Part shown: positions 28,721 to 38,490 of the stretch, in pieces
Position numbering within the stretch: the first letter of the stretch is position 1
How the letters are laid out: every line of letters begins with the position of its first letter
Source: Paenibacillus sp. Marseille-Q4541
Lineage (GTDB): Bacteria > Bacillota > Bacilli > Paenibacillales > Paenibacillaceae
Length of the DNA: 64,000 nt
Direction: 5' to 3'
Assembly: GCF_018310695.1 (NCBI RefSeq)
Contig: NZ_JAGXCY010000008.1
Location: 17,671-81,670, forward strand
Notes under the pieces: model-generated
Seen by the model: only the letters and a program-made list of their open reading frames with translations
Databases searched by the model: none
What the model was told of the DNA's origin: nothing
Position numbers and translations under genes: made by a program

Positions 28721-29656
28721 TTAGATAATGCCGCGTATTTCGTCTAGTGAACGCACACCTTCTCGTTCCATCCAGTTCGCGACGCCTTCTATCAAATCGG
28801 GACCTGTACGAGGATTGATAAAATTAGCAGTCCCAATCTGAACGCTATTTGCACCAGCCATAATAAATTCGATCACATCTTCCGCAGTCGTAATACCGCC
28901 CATTCCCAAAATAGGGAGGGGGACCGCCTGAGCAACTTGATGGACCATCCGAAGAGCGATCGGCTTAATTGCTGGACCTGACAATCCGGCATAGCCATGT
29001 TCAAACACACTTTTGCGATTTCGAATATCAATCTTCATCGCGGAGATCGTATTAATGAGTGAGAGGGCATCCGCGCCTTCATATTCACACATGACAGCCA
29101 TCTCACCAAGATTCTCTGCCCCGGGCGACAACTTCACAATCAGCGGCAAAGACACCTTTTCCCGAACAGCCCGTACAACACTTCGGGCTGCCACCGTCTG
29201 GACACCGAAAGCCATCCCGCCTTCTTTCACGTTTGGACAAGAAATATTAAGTTCAACCATATCAATGGATGGACGGCCGGTTTCTTTTCGAATCCGTTGT
29301 TCATGATCTTCAATGAACTCGGCTCCTTCGATATAATCTTCAAGCGTTCCGCCGCCTAGATTCACAATACGCACGGTATCTAACGACTGCCAGTGAGTAC
29401 ATTCCTCTGCAAGAAAAGCTTGAATTCCTGGGTTCTCCAGGCCAATGCTATTCATCATTCCGGCAGCTGTTTCTGCCATACGTGTCCCGTTGTTGCCTTC
29501 TTTGGGATGGAGCGTAAGACCTTTACCTACAAAACCGCCAAGCTTGTTCACATCGTAGAACCGGCTATATTCCCGTCCAAAGCCGAAGGTGCCTGAAGCC
29601 ATAACGATCGGATTCTTGAATGATATTCCCGCTATGTTGCATGAGAGATCGATCAT
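28721..29656 (-). CDS. pyrD: Dihydroorotate dehydrogenase B, catalytic subunit
   Basis: About 311 residues, class 1B dihydroorotate dehydrogenase, an FMN TIM barrel oxidising dihydroorotate to orotate. Visible features: [10 protein letters not shown], catalytic cysteine in [23 protein letters not shown] and [11 protein letters not shown]. The ATG at 29656 overlaps the stop of pyrK (ATGA), so the two subunits are translationally coupled; the longer frame to 29701 is rejected for that reason. No other pyr gene is nearby. Confidence 0.93.
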   Translation of the reverse strand: MIDLSCNIAGISFKNPIVMASGTFGFGREYSRFYDVNKLGGFVGKGLTLHPKEGNNGTRMAETAAGMMNSIGLENPGIQAFLAEECTHWQSLDTVRIVNLGGGTLEDYIEGAEFIEDHEQRIRKETGRPSIDMVELNISCPNVKEGGMAFGVQTVAARSVVRAVREKVSLPLIVKLSPGAENLGEMAVMCEYEGADALSLINTISAMKIDIRNRKSVFEHGYAGLSGPAIKPIALRMVHQVAQAVPLPILGMGGITTAEDVIEFIMAGANSVQIGTANFINPRTGPDLIEGVANWMEREGVRSLDEIRGII

Positions 29657-30345
29657 ATGAAAGAAACCTCCTCTGCTCGAAATACAGGACCGTCCGTACA
29701 TGATTTCTTGCGTCCTGATTTATGTTTTATGCTGCATGCAAGGCAGGCACCTACCCCGCAAGCCATTTTATTCTCTAGAGAAACATAGATATTCGTACCT
29801 GTTTGCTCGGCTGCTTGTTTGGCTTGTATGGCCTTCAGCATTCCTTGCGGGCCGCATGCGATGACATGGTCATAATCTTCAAACCTTACATAGTCCAAAA
29901 TCGTGCCACCGACGTCAACCGTAACAGAAGGGGATACTTGTCTGAATTCATCTACCAGATAAGGCTTGTCGCTAAAACCGAGATATACATCAGCATTCTC
30001 ATAGCTTTTTGCCGCGTAGTAGAAGGGCGCAATTCCTATTCCACCACCTACAAGTGCTATTTTTCCGTTCAGTTCAGGGAATCCGTTGCCAAAAGGTCCT
30101 TCAAGCGTTAGGTTATCTCCTACTCGCAATTGATACAGACGAAGGGTTCCTTCTCCAACCACTTGATATAAAAAACGGATGCCACGATCCGTGATGTCAA
30201 AAATACTAATGGGCCTAGGGAGGAGGGGAAAGGTGTCCCAAGCACGTAGCATATAAAACTGTCCCGGCTTACCGGTACGATCACACTCTACCTCAAGCAG
30301 ACCCACTTGTTCATTCAGGTGCACATTGGATATTACTTTTGCCAT
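29653..30345 (-). CDS. pyrK: Dihydroorotate dehydrogenase electron-transfer subunit
   Basis: About 230 residues. It carries electrons from dihydroorotate dehydrogenase to NAD. FAD-binding RPISIFD (about 44-50), NAD-binding [11 protein letters not shown], and a C-terminal [2Fe-2S] site with cysteines in CGVGACLAC and [10 protein letters not shown]. The ATG at 30345 follows a G-rich SD (GGGGGG) and fits better than 30369. The pair is an orphan outside a pyrimidine operon. Confidence 0.92.
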   Translation of the reverse strand: MAKVISNVHLNEQVGLLEVECDRTGKPGQFYMLRAWDTFPLLPRPISIFDITDRGIRFLYQVVGEGTLRLYQLRVGDNLTLEGPFGNGFPELNGKIALVGGGIGIAPFYYAAKSYENADVYLGFSDKPYLVDEFRQVSPSVTVDVGGTILDYVRFEDYDHVIACGPQGMLKAIQAKQAAEQTGTNIYVSLENKMACGVGACLACSIKHKSGRKKSCTDGPVFRAEEVSFI

Positions 30346-30526
30346 TTGACTCGCCCCCCGTTGATACATTCCGATTTACTGTGCATGAAAACAGCCGTTT
30401 TTTCAGTGAGAGAGATCACAAATGGAGATGTCCAAGACAGAACCTACTATTACAGTGGGGAGAGCGAACTGGATAGTTACTAGAAGAGGTAACAATTATG
30501 TGGTGGGAAAATTACCGAAAATTATT

Positions 30527-30542
30527 TTGTTAGCGTTATCAA
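30527..30542 (+). promoter_or_regulatory. cre site upstream of uxaC
   Basis: The 16 bases starting TTGTTAGCGTTATCA match every position of the catabolite-response consensus WTGNNARCGNWWWCAW. It lies about 110 bases before the uxaC start, so CcpA repression in glucose is expected. The gap 30346-30636 otherwise shows only GTTAC-N8-GTAAC near 30475 and no gene. Confidence 0.7.
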
Positions 30543-30636
30543 TTTGTATTGAACTTTTGCAGAAAACAGTGTAGCGTAAGGATGTAAATAAACCTAAATG
30601 AACGAAAAGGAACTTAAAGGGAGCGTGAAACGTAAG

Positions 30637-32067
30637 ATGAAATCTTTTCTGGATGAACAGTTTTTGTTGACGAACGACACTGCAATTACGCTGTTTGAGA
30701 ACTATGCAAAGGATATGCCAATCATCGATTATCACTGTCACCTAAGTCCTAAGGAAATTTACGAGAATAAAACATTCAGTAACCTGACGGAAGCTTGGTT
30801 ATATGGAGATCACTACAAATGGAGATTACTTCGTGCAAATGGAGTAGAAGAGAAATACATAACTGGAGATAAGACGGTCAGTGACTATGACCGATTTATG
30901 GCCTGGGCTAAGACAATACCTATGGCGATAGGTAATCCGGTTTACGCGTGGTCTCATCTGGAACTGCAAAGATATTTTGGTGTATACGAATTGATTAACG
31001 AAAAGAATGCACCCGTGATCTGGGAGAAAGTGAATGCGAAGCTGAACAGCGGAGAATTCGGGGCACGTGATCTTATCGCCAAATCGAACGTTACCGTGAT
31101 TTGTACAACAGATGATCCGGCTGATACGCTGGAGTATCATGTTCTGATCAAGAACATTCCAGACTTTCATACGGCAGTATTACCTTCCTTCCGTCCGGAC
31201 AAGGGTCTGGAAATTAATCGAGATGGCTTCCGCTCCTGGCTAACTCAACTGGAACAGGTCGCAGAGCGAACGATTGAGAATTATGGAACCTTTCTTGAAG
31301 TGCTTGAAGCAAGGGTGGACTATTTTCATAGCGTAGGTGGACGGGTCTCTGATCATGCGCTCGATTATGTCCCATACGCAGAAACAACGCTGGAAGAGGT
31401 TGTTGCCATTTTTGAACAAGCTCGAAAAGGTGAGAAAGTCAGCTTAAACGATGAACAGAAATACAAAACGTTCACTCTTACTTTTCTAGGAAAGCTGTAT
31501 GCGGCACGCGGCTGGGCGATGCAGTTCCACATGAACGCTGCCCGTAATAATAATACAAGAATGCATAATCTGCTTGGACCCGATACGGGATATGACGCTA
31601 TGAATGACAGCCTGATCGCAGGTCCTCTTGTTAAGTTGCTGGATGCTCTTGCAAGCGAAGACTCACTGCCTAGAACGATCCTTTATTCGCTTAATCCAAA
31701 GGATAATGAAGTGCTGGCTGCAATAACCGGAAGTTTTCAGGGAGATGGTATTCCTGGGAAAGTTCAACTGGGAGCTGCATGGTGGTTTAACGATACGAAA
31801 GACGGGATGCTAGCACAGATGAGGTCACTAGCGAATGTAGGTCTGATAAGCCGATTTGTAGGGATGCTTACTGACTCGAGAAGCTTCCTCTCTTATCCAA
31901 GACATGAGTATTTCCGCAGGCTACTGTGCAGCCTTCTTGGAGAATGGGTGGAGCAAGGGGAAGTTCCTCACGATCTGGAGCTGCTCGGGAATATGGTGCA
32001 GGATATTTCTTACCGGAATGCTCAAAAATACTTTCAATTCGAAGGTGCTTATAGCAAGATATTATAA
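30637..32067 (+). CDS. uxaC: Glucuronate isomerase
   Basis: About 476 residues. UxaC converts D-glucuronate to D-fructuronate and galacturonate to tagaturonate. The text closely resembles bacillary UxaC: NYAKDMPIIDYHCHLSPKEI with the metal-binding HCH, then LYGDHYKWR and GNPVYAWSHLELQRYFG. The frame opens at 30598; the ATG at 30637 gives the conserved family N terminus, though neither start has an ideal SD. No other uronate gene (uxaA, uxaB, uxuA) is adjacent. Confidence 0.93.
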   Translation: MKSFLDEQFLLTNDTAITLFENYAKDMPIIDYHCHLSPKEIYENKTFSNLTEAWLYGDHYKWRLLRANGVEEKYITGDKTVSDYDRFMAWAKTIPMAIGNPVYAWSHLELQRYFGVYELINEKNAPVIWEKVNAKLNSGEFGARDLIAKSNVTVICTTDDPADTLEYHVLIKNIPDFHTAVLPSFRPDKGLEINRDGFRSWLTQLEQVAERTIENYGTFLEVLEARVDYFHSVGGRVSDHALDYVPYAETTLEEVVAIFEQARKGEKVSLNDEQKYKTFTLTFLGKLYAARGWAMQFHMNAARNNNTRMHNLLGPDTGYDAMNDSLIAGPLVKLLDALASEDSLPRTILYSLNPKDNEVLAAITGSFQGDGIPGKVQLGAAWWFNDTKDGMLAQMRSLANVGLISRFVGMLTDSRSFLSYPRHEYFRRLLCSLLGEWVEQGEVPHDLELLGNMVQDISYRNAQKYFQFEGAYSKIL

Positions 32068-32080
32068 AGCAATATAAAAA

Positions 32081-32118
32081 ATAAAGCGGTGGCGTAGATG
32101 CTATCGCTTTATTTTTTT
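32081..32118 (+). terminator. Terminator after uxaC
   Basis: ATAAAGCG pairs with CGCTTTAT around an imperfect inner stem, followed by a run of seven T residues. It lies just after the uxaC stop. The rest of the gap to 32370 holds a promoter and operator for the next operon. Confidence 0.75.
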
Positions 32119-32238
32119 CCAGATGCTGTTGGTGAACAGAGCATCATAAAAAGAAGCTGTAAGGGGAATTTTATTCTAATAAGCCTCATATGTACCGATA
32201 GACATGTAAGTACCCTATCGTCTTACTGGGACCCCGTG

Positions 32239-32267
32239 TTGACATTACCGAAAACGAGGCATATAAT
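32239..32267 (+). promoter_or_regulatory. Consensus sigma-A promoter of the MarR-ABC exporter operon
   Basis: A perfect TTGACA (32239-32244), 17-base spacer and perfect TATAAT (32262-32267). So strong a promoter needs tight repression, and an operator follows directly downstream. Confidence 0.85.
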
Positions 32268-32286
32268 TTTGCTTGCTTATATTTAA

Positions 32287-32307
32287 TTAGGATGCCTAAC
32301 AATTAGG
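32287..32307 (+). promoter_or_regulatory. MarR-type operator candidate
   Basis: TTAGG-ATG-CCTAA is a perfect 5-3-5 inverted repeat (32287-32299), followed three bases later by another half site TTAGG (32303-32307). It sits 20-40 bases after the -10 box, where binding would block transcription. The MarR protein encoded next is the obvious binder (inference). Confidence 0.65.
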
Positions 32308-32370
32308 GGCATATGTTTATTTTTATATGGATTCTAAGGTAATCGGGGGACTAAAGAGGGGGTGTCTAAA

Positions 32371-32937
32371 ATGAATGAAGATACAATAGCACAGAGTTTG
32401 CTCTACACATTCATGAAGTTTAATCGAGGATTATGGAAACAGAGGAAAACAGAAGGACGTAACCCTAGCGAAATTATGATGTTAACGGCACTCATCAGAG
32501 GTAAGGAGACAGATCAGACGCGTATGGACCCTATCACGGTCGTGCGTAAAATCAGCGAATATTTGGAAAATGGACCTACAACTACAGAGCAGTTGGAAGG
32601 GCTAAAAGCTTCTGAACTGAGTGGAATTCTTCGTGTAAAGTCACCAACAATTACACCTGTTATCCGTTCGCTCGAAGAGGAGGGTCTTGTGGAGCGGAAA
32701 GTTGATCCTGAAGACCGCCGTGTGGTTCGTATCAGGATCACAGAGAAAGGTCAGCAGGTACTTAGAGAAGTACACCGTGAAATGATGAATACGATGCACG
32801 GACTTGTCGAGTTCCTTGGGGAGAAGGATACGAAGCAACTTACCCTGCTTCTGAATCGAGTTCACGAGTACCATGAAATCAAGCGCGAAGAGAGAGAAGA
32901 ATGCAAGAAAAAAGAAGGAAGTGAAAAACCATGTTGA
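32371..32937 (+). CDS. MarR family transcriptional regulator
   Basis: About 188 residues. The winged helix region reads SGILRVKSPTITPVIRSLEE, followed by the wing GLVERKVDPEDRRVVRIRIT, typical of MarR. An insertion of roughly 30 residues precedes the HTH. The ATG at 32371 has GAGGGGG eight bases upstream; GTG 32362 is less likely. The end overlaps the first exporter gene by 7 nt, so it almost certainly controls that exporter, as in Bacillus drug-exporter operons. Confidence 0.92.
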   Translation: MNEDTIAQSLLYTFMKFNRGLWKQRKTEGRNPSEIMMLTALIRGKETDQTRMDPITVVRKISEYLENGPTTTEQLEGLKASELSGILRVKSPTITPVIRSLEEEGLVERKVDPEDRRVVRIRITEKGQQVLREVHREMMNTMHGLVEFLGEKDTKQLTLLLNRVHEYHEIKREEREECKKKEGSEKPC

Positions 32938-34658
32938 AACTGCTAAGGATGCTGAATGTATATAAACTTGCAGTTATCCTTGTCATTATCTTTGTTTTTC
33001 TACAATCCATGTCAGATCTATATTTGCCAACTTTGATGTCGGACATTGTTAACGTGGGCATACAGAATGGGGACGTTCCTTATATCTGGAAAATTGGTGG
33101 GATCATGCTGGTCATCGCCCTCTTGGGAGCGTTGTGTTCCATTTTAGTCAGCTTTCTGGCCTCCCAAGTTTCTGGGAAGTTTGCCCGAGATTTACGCAGC
33201 CGAGTATTTAGACATGTAGAGAACTTCTCTCTGCAGGAATTTGACAAGATCGGTACAGCGTCACTCATCACTCGTACAACGAATGACATTACACAAGTGC
33301 AGAATGTTCTGCTCATGATGATGCGGATGATGATTGGGGCACCGATTATGTTCATCGGTGGGGTCATTATGGCCATTTCCCAAGATTCTAAGTTATCCAT
33401 TGTGCTGATGGTATCCTTGCCAATACTAGCTGGAACGGTAGCTCTTATTGCATTTAAAGGATTACCTTTATTCAAAGCCATTCAGAAAAAGCTCGACCGT
33501 CTGAATCTCGTGCTACGTGAGCAGCTTACGGGGATTCGGGTCATTCGGTCTTTCAACCGTGGCCAGTTCGAAAAAGAACGGTTTACTGAGGCGAATCAGG
33601 ACCTTACACAAACGGCGATTCGCGTGAACAAAATTATGGCGTTTATGATGCCATCGATGATGCTGATCATGAACTTCACGATTATTGCGATCATTGGATT
33701 TGGCGGTCTTCGTATTGATTCAGGGGACATTCAAGTCGGTAATATGATGGCATTTATTCAATATGCCATGCAAATTATGTTCTCACTTATTATGGTTTCC
33801 ATTATCTTCGTTATGCTGCCAAGAGCTTCAGCATCTGCAGCTCGGATTAACGAAGTGCTAGATATGAAACCGGAGCTTACGAATCCAGATTCCCCAGTCC
33901 GTTCTAGCAAACTTTATGGGACGCTTGAGTTTGATAAAGTATCGTTTAAATATCCAGGAGCAGAAGAATATGCACTTCAGGATATCAGTTTTACGGCGAA
34001 ACCAGGCGAGACCACAGCGATCATTGGCGGTACAGGATCAGGCAAAACAACGCTGCTCAGTCTCATCCCTCGTTTCTATGAAGTGACGGAAGGCAGTGTC
34101 CGTGTGGATGGTGTGGATGTCAGAGATATGACACAGGATGATCTTCGGGCGAAGATTGGTTATGTGCCGCAGAAGGCAGTCCTCTTCACTGGAAGTATCG
34201 CGGATAACCTTCGCTATGGTAAAGAGGATGCGACGCAAGAGGAAATCGAGCATGCTGCTGCCGTGGCACAAGCCGCCGATTTTATCAGTGAGATGGAAAA
34301 TGGATATGAAAGTGTCATCGCACAAGGTGGGAACAACGTTTCTGGGGGGCAGAAGCAGCGGTTGTCCATTGCCAGAGCCCTCGTACGCAGACCCGAAATA
34401 TATGTGTTTGATGACAGTTTTTCTGCGCTGGACTTTAAGACAGACAGTCGCTTGAGAGCGGCACTAAAAGGGGAAACTTCGGATTCTACCGTCATTATTG
34501 TAGCCCAGCGCGTCAGTACAGTACGTGACGCAGATCGTATCCTTGTTATGGATGAAGGAAAGATTGTGGGTAGCGGTACTCACAGCGAATTGCTAGCTAA
34601 TAACGAAGTTTACCGTGAAATTGTATCCTCACAGTTATCAGAGGAGGAGATCGCATGA
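32931..34658 (+). CDS. ABC exporter half-transporter, degenerate-site subunit
   Basis: 575 residues: six-helix exporter membrane domain (about 1-320) and an NBD with Walker A GGTGSGKTT and signature VSGGQ. Walker B reads YVFDDSFSALD, with Asp where the catalytic Glu normally stands. That is the hallmark of the non-hydrolysing site in heterodimeric exporters such as BmrC/BmrD or TM287/288. It overlaps the partner gene by 4 nt. Likely role: multidrug or lipid export. Confidence 0.92.
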   Translation: MLKLLRMLNVYKLAVILVIIFVFLQSMSDLYLPTLMSDIVNVGIQNGDVPYIWKIGGIMLVIALLGALCSILVSFLASQVSGKFARDLRSRVFRHVENFSLQEFDKIGTASLITRTTNDITQVQNVLLMMMRMMIGAPIMFIGGVIMAISQDSKLSIVLMVSLPILAGTVALIAFKGLPLFKAIQKKLDRLNLVLREQLTGIRVIRSFNRGQFEKERFTEANQDLTQTAIRVNKIMAFMMPSMMLIMNFTIIAIIGFGGLRIDSGDIQVGNMMAFIQYAMQIMFSLIMVSIIFVMLPRASASAARINEVLDMKPELTNPDSPVRSSKLYGTLEFDKVSFKYPGAEEYALQDISFTAKPGETTAIIGGTGSGKTTLLSLIPRFYEVTEGSVRVDGVDVRDMTQDDLRAKIGYVPQKAVLFTGSIADNLRYGKEDATQEEIEHAAAVAQAADFISEMENGYESVIAQGGNNVSGGQKQRLSIARALVRRPEIYVFDDSFSALDFKTDSRLRAALKGETSDSTVIIVAQRVSTVRDADRILVMDEGKIVGSGTHSELLANNEVYREIVSSQLSEEEIA

Positions 34659-36508
34659 GTGACAAACATAAATCCAAACCTGTAGGACCGGGTCATCCCG
34701 GGGGACATCCGGGCCGTGGTCCTGTAGAAAAGGCAAAAGATTTTAAAGGAACGATGAAACGGCTTGTCAGATATTTGAAGCCAGAGAACAAAATGCTGGT
34801 GCTCGTCTTTATTATGGCAATCCTGAGTACGGTATTTACCATTGTTGCACCTAAGATTATGGAACGTGCCACCAATATTTTATCGGGTCCTGTAATTGCT
34901 AAAATGACTGGGCAACCGGTATTGCCGATTGATTTTCCAGCCATTTATAGAATCTTAATGCTGCTTGGTGGCTTATATCTCTTAAGTTCTCTGTTCAACT
35001 ATGGACAGCAATATTTTATGTCAGGCGTTGCACAGAGAATCGTGTTCCAGATGAGGGAGCAGATCAGTCAGAAACTGTCACGTTTGCCGCTCAAATATTT
35101 TGATGGACGAACACATGGTGAAACACTCAGTCGTGCTACGAATGACGTGGACAACATCAGTAATACACTGCAACAGAGTTTGACTCAGTTTATTACTTCT
35201 CTTGTCACTGTCATTGGGGTTATCGTTATGATGCTGACGATCAGTCCGTGGATGACACTGATTACATTCCTTACCTTACCGCTTAGTGTCATTGTGGTAA
35301 CACTGATTGCCAAGCGTTCACAAGGATATTTTGTCGGACAGCAGAAAAAACTTGGTGAACTGAATGGACATGTAGAAGAGATGTATACGGGTCACAATGT
35401 AGTTAAGGCTTTTGGACGTGAAGAAAGATCGATCCGTGATTTTGATGAAATTAATGAGAAGCTATACCATACGGGCTGGAAGGCGCAGTTTATTTCCGGA
35501 ATGATTATGCCGCTGATGCAGTTTATAGGAAACCTCGGATATGTGCTGATTTGTATCATAGGTGGGGTTTTTGTAACCAGAGGAACACTGAGTGTAGGTG
35601 GTATTCTTGCTTTTATTCAGTATTCTCGTCAGTTCACGCAGCCGATAACTCAGCTGGCTAATATTGCAAACGTCATTCAGTCTACAGTAGCTTCTGCAGA
35701 ACGCGTATTCGAGCTGCTGGATGAAGAGGAAGAAGTAAAAGAATCAGGAAGTGAGAAAGTACTAAAAGAGGTTCATGGTGCAGTTACCTTTGAACATGTG
35801 AAATTCGGATATGAAGGCGGACAGACGCTCATTTCTGATATGAACCTTGATGTAAAACCTGGTCAGACCGTGGCTATTGTTGGACCTACGGGTGCTGGTA
35901 AAACGACGCTCATCAATCTTCTCATGCGTTTTTATGAGATTCAGGACGGGGAGATTCGAATTGATGGCGTGAATATCACGGATCTGCCGCGAGGTGCTCT
36001 TCGGGAAATGTTTGGTATGGTACTGCAGGATACATGGCTGTTTAATGGTACCATTCGTGAGAATATCGCTTACGGAAGAGAAGGAGCTACCGAAACGGAG
36101 ATCAGACAGGCTGCCGTTGCTGCTCGGGCAGACCATTTCATTCGGACCTTACCGGACGGTTACGATACCGTCCTCAACGAGGAAGCTTCTAACATTTCGC
36201 AGGGGCAAAAACAATTGCTTACCATTGCCCGTGCGATCCTGGCTGATCCGTCCATCCTTATTCTGGATGAAGCAACAAGTTCCGTGGATACTCGGACCGA
36301 GATTGCTATCCAGCAAGCGATGAACGAGCTGATGAAAGACCGGACCAGCTTTGTCATTGCTCACCGTTTATCAACGATTCGTGATGCCGATGTTATTTTG
36401 GTCATGAATCATGGTGATGTGATTGAAAAAGGCACACATGTAGAACTGCTAGCTCAAGGCGGATTCTACGCCGATCTCTATAACAGCCAGTTCTCGGAAG
36501 CAGGATAA
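34655..36508 (+). CDS. ABC exporter half-transporter, catalytic subunit
   Basis: 617 residues. The cytoplasmic N terminus is rich in Gly, Pro and His (GPGHPGGHPGRGP), followed by six helices and an NBD with Walker A GPTGAGKTT and canonical Walker B LILDEATSSVD. Its signature motif is ISQGQ rather than SGGQ, which again places the weak site at one interface, complementary to the partner. ATGA overlap with the upstream gene. Together with it, this forms a heterodimeric exporter under MarR control. Confidence 0.93.
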   Translation: MSDKHKSKPVGPGHPGGHPGRGPVEKAKDFKGTMKRLVRYLKPENKMLVLVFIMAILSTVFTIVAPKIMERATNILSGPVIAKMTGQPVLPIDFPAIYRILMLLGGLYLLSSLFNYGQQYFMSGVAQRIVFQMREQISQKLSRLPLKYFDGRTHGETLSRATNDVDNISNTLQQSLTQFITSLVTVIGVIVMMLTISPWMTLITFLTLPLSVIVVTLIAKRSQGYFVGQQKKLGELNGHVEEMYTGHNVVKAFGREERSIRDFDEINEKLYHTGWKAQFISGMIMPLMQFIGNLGYVLICIIGGVFVTRGTLSVGGILAFIQYSRQFTQPITQLANIANVIQSTVASAERVFELLDEEEEVKESGSEKVLKEVHGAVTFEHVKFGYEGGQTLISDMNLDVKPGQTVAIVGPTGAGKTTLINLLMRFYEIQDGEIRIDGVNITDLPRGALREMFGMVLQDTWLFNGTIRENIAYGREGATETEIRQAAVAARADHFIRTLPDGYDTVLNEEASNISQGQKQLLTIARAILADPSILILDEATSSVDTRTEIAIQQAMNELMKDRTSFVIAHRLSTIRDADVILVMNHGDVIEKGTHVELLAQGGFYADLYNSQFSEAG

Positions 36509-36519
36509 ACTTATAAAAG

Positions 36520-36580
36520 AAAACACCGTATCTTTCTTGCCAGACTCTACAGGTTTGGAAGAAGGATACGGTGTTTTTTG
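36520..36580. terminator. Bidirectional terminator
   Basis: AAAACACCGTATC pairs with GATACGGTGTTTT, with further internal pairing, then a T run on the plus strand. It separates the exporter operon from the convergent DUF697-like gene. Confidence 0.88.
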
Positions 36581-36607
36581 TTTTTTTTAAAAATAGAATC
36601 TGTCTGT

Positions 36608-37189
36608 TTATTCTTTCGGTAACGTATCCGGCCCTGGGTCTTGAACATGGCTGTCTATAGGTACAGACTCTGTAATTCTGCCAAGGATTTCAGAATCGTC
36701 AGGGAGGTGGGTCTCCTTCGCTCTACGGTCCTCGATTAGTTTCCGCGCTACCTCGTAACAGTCCTCTACATGTTTGTTACCGACATAACGCATCGCAGTG
36801 AAACTGAGTACAGCTGACAAGGCTTGCCCTGCAAAAGGAACAAATCGTGTCGCTTGCTTGGCTGCCATACGTACACCGACCTTTTGCAGAAGCTTAATTA
36901 CCAGTTCCCGAGTGACGAGTTTCCCAATGACAGCACTACCCATGGACAGAATGAGACCATAAACGGCTGCTTTGGTCTCCGCATCCATTCCTTCAATATC
37001 GTCTTGAGACAACCCGAATTTTTCATTGATTGCAGGGAGCAATTGCATAAGAATTCCTACGTCGGCAACGACATCCGTACCGGGAATGGGAATTAGAGAA
37101 GTGCCTCCCGAGGCAAATGCCCGCGACTTTACCATGGACCGGCATTCGTTTCGAACCGCTTCTAGTTCTGTGAGTGTTGCAGGAATCAT
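36608..37189 (-). CDS. DUF697-like membrane-associated protein
   Basis: 193 residues. The segment SLIPIPGTDVVADVGILMQL (about 31-50) and two Ala/Gly/Val-rich helices (about 75-125) resemble DUF697/YcjF-like domains, which insert into or associate with membranes. The C-terminal 60 residues are charged and polar. RBS AGGAGGG eight bases before the ATG. Function unknown. It stands alone. Confidence 0.65.
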   Translation of the reverse strand: MIPATLTELEAVRNECRSMVKSRAFASGGTSLIPIPGTDVVADVGILMQLLPAINEKFGLSQDDIEGMDAETKAAVYGLILSMGSAVIGKLVTRELVIKLLQKVGVRMAAKQATRFVPFAGQALSAVLSFTAMRYVGNKHVEDCYEVARKLIEDRRAKETHLPDDSEILGRITESVPIDSHVQDPGPDTLPKE

Positions 37190-37477
37190 ATCGATGTCCC
37201 TCCTAGGGATAAAATGAACTTTTGTATGTTATTAACCTGAACGAAGGAGAAGGATAACATTCTATTTCAACAAAATTTGGAATGAGATGGATTTGGGTAC
37301 ACTACACTTCGAAGAGTGACTCTGTTGAGAACAGGTGCGGATTAAGTTTTTATAGGATCTATAGCTTGCTATACAAGCAAAAACAGCAAATTGAATGGTA
37401 GGCTATGGACTGTTAAATGCTTGGACATTTCGGGTAATAAGATAACAATGAATTATAGAGGTTAGGGGGATTCATAC

Positions 37478-38377
37478 ATGGATATTTCCAAAGCGCTGCT
37501 CATACATAATGATGCGGCAGGATCGGCAGCAGGAAGCTTGGTAAGCTCTGCAGTTGCAGTGTTAGCACCTTCAATAAAAGAACTCTGCATCATTCAGACT
37601 TCGGCTCCTGGTGATGGAGAGAAAATTTGTATGGAGCGTGGCAGTGAGGTAGAAGTGGTATTTATTCTTGGCGGGGATGGTACCGTGCATGAATGCATCA
37701 ATGGGTTATCACAGCTCGATCATCCGCCGATGGTTGGCGTTCTGCCAGGCGGAACCTGCAACGACTTTGTGAGATCGCTGGGTATGCCTGTTGACGTTAC
37801 GCAATCCGCCCGTATGATGCTGGAAGGAAAAACAAAAAAAATTGATCTAGGCCTAGCAAACGGACGCGTATTTACTAACTTTTTTGGTGTGGGTCTCATC
37901 ACGGAGACATCTGAAAATATTGATGCTGATTTGAAAAATTCACTCGGTAAGCTCAGTTATTTTATCAGCACACTGCAGACCATTCGTTCGGCAGAACCCT
38001 TTGTTTTTGAAATGGAAGCAGACGGTAAACAGATTAAGGATGAAGCCGTTATGATTTATATCGGAAATGGCCGATCACTCGGATCAAGTACGCTCCCTTT
38101 TGCTCCAAATGCATTAATTGATGGAAAGTTTGATGTTCTGATTATTCGGCAGACTGGCTTACCGCTGTTAAAAGAAGTGCTATCTCGCAAACCGGAGGGC
38201 GAATGGCAGCCGAAAAATGACAGTATCCTTTATTTCCAGGCTCGGGATATAAAGCTTCGAACCGATGAGGAGAAACAGGCGGACACCGATGGGGAGGTCT
38301 ACCTTACCACCCCTGTCGATATTAAGCTACTTGATCATAAATTGACCTTTTTGGTGGGCGGTCCGGAGGCGATATAA
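37478..38377 (+). CDS. Diacylglycerol/lipid kinase (DagK/YegS family)
   Basis: 299 residues. The nucleotide-binding motif GGDGTVHECINGL (about 67-79) and PGGTCNDFVRSLG are clear signatures. It phosphorylates diacylglycerol or a similar lipid to phosphatidate on the inner membrane face. In Gram-positives DgkB recycles diacylglycerol released by LtaS, and an LtaS-like gene is present at 22297. RBS AGGGGG. The 288-base gap upstream holds no gene I can support. Confidence 0.9.
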   Translation: MDISKALLIHNDAAGSAAGSLVSSAVAVLAPSIKELCIIQTSAPGDGEKICMERGSEVEVVFILGGDGTVHECINGLSQLDHPPMVGVLPGGTCNDFVRSLGMPVDVTQSARMMLEGKTKKIDLGLANGRVFTNFFGVGLITETSENIDADLKNSLGKLSYFISTLQTIRSAEPFVFEMEADGKQIKDEAVMIYIGNGRSLGSSTLPFAPNALIDGKFDVLIIRQTGLPLLKEVLSRKPEGEWQPKNDSILYFQARDIKLRTDEEKQADTDGEVYLTTPVDIKLLDHKLTFLVGGPEAI

Positions 38378-38399
38378 AGATGTGCTCAATTTATATATA

Positions 38400-38427
38400 A
38401 AAAAGAGAGCCCATAGGGCCCCTTTTT
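38400..38427. terminator. Bidirectional terminator
   Basis: GCCC-ATA-GGGC core (38409-38419) is extended by G-C, G-U and A-T pairs, with T runs on both strands. It can end the lipid kinase transcript on the plus strand and a short transcript on the minus strand. Confidence 0.8.
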
Positions 38428-38449
38428 ATGAACTGAAAATGCGCTTGTA

Positions 38450-38470
38450 CTAAGTTGCGGCACCTGTCAT
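38450..38470 (-). other. Six-codon ORF within a tiny transcription unit
   Basis: On the minus strand ATG-ACA-GGT-GCC-GCA-ACT-TAG would encode MTGAAT. It is preceded at six bases by AGGAGGA (38477-38483) and followed 23 bases later by the terminator at 38400-38427. A sigma-A promoter (38491-38519) would start transcription right at the SD. Either a micro-peptide mRNA or a small RNA of about 85 nt. Confidence 0.45.
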
Positions 38471-38490
38471 CTTGATTCCTCCTGATGAGC

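Noticed and set aside
30475..30495. GTTAC-N8-GTAAC repeat as operator of uxaC
   Set aside because: Short and isolated, with no promoter element nearby; the cre site is the better-supported control element.
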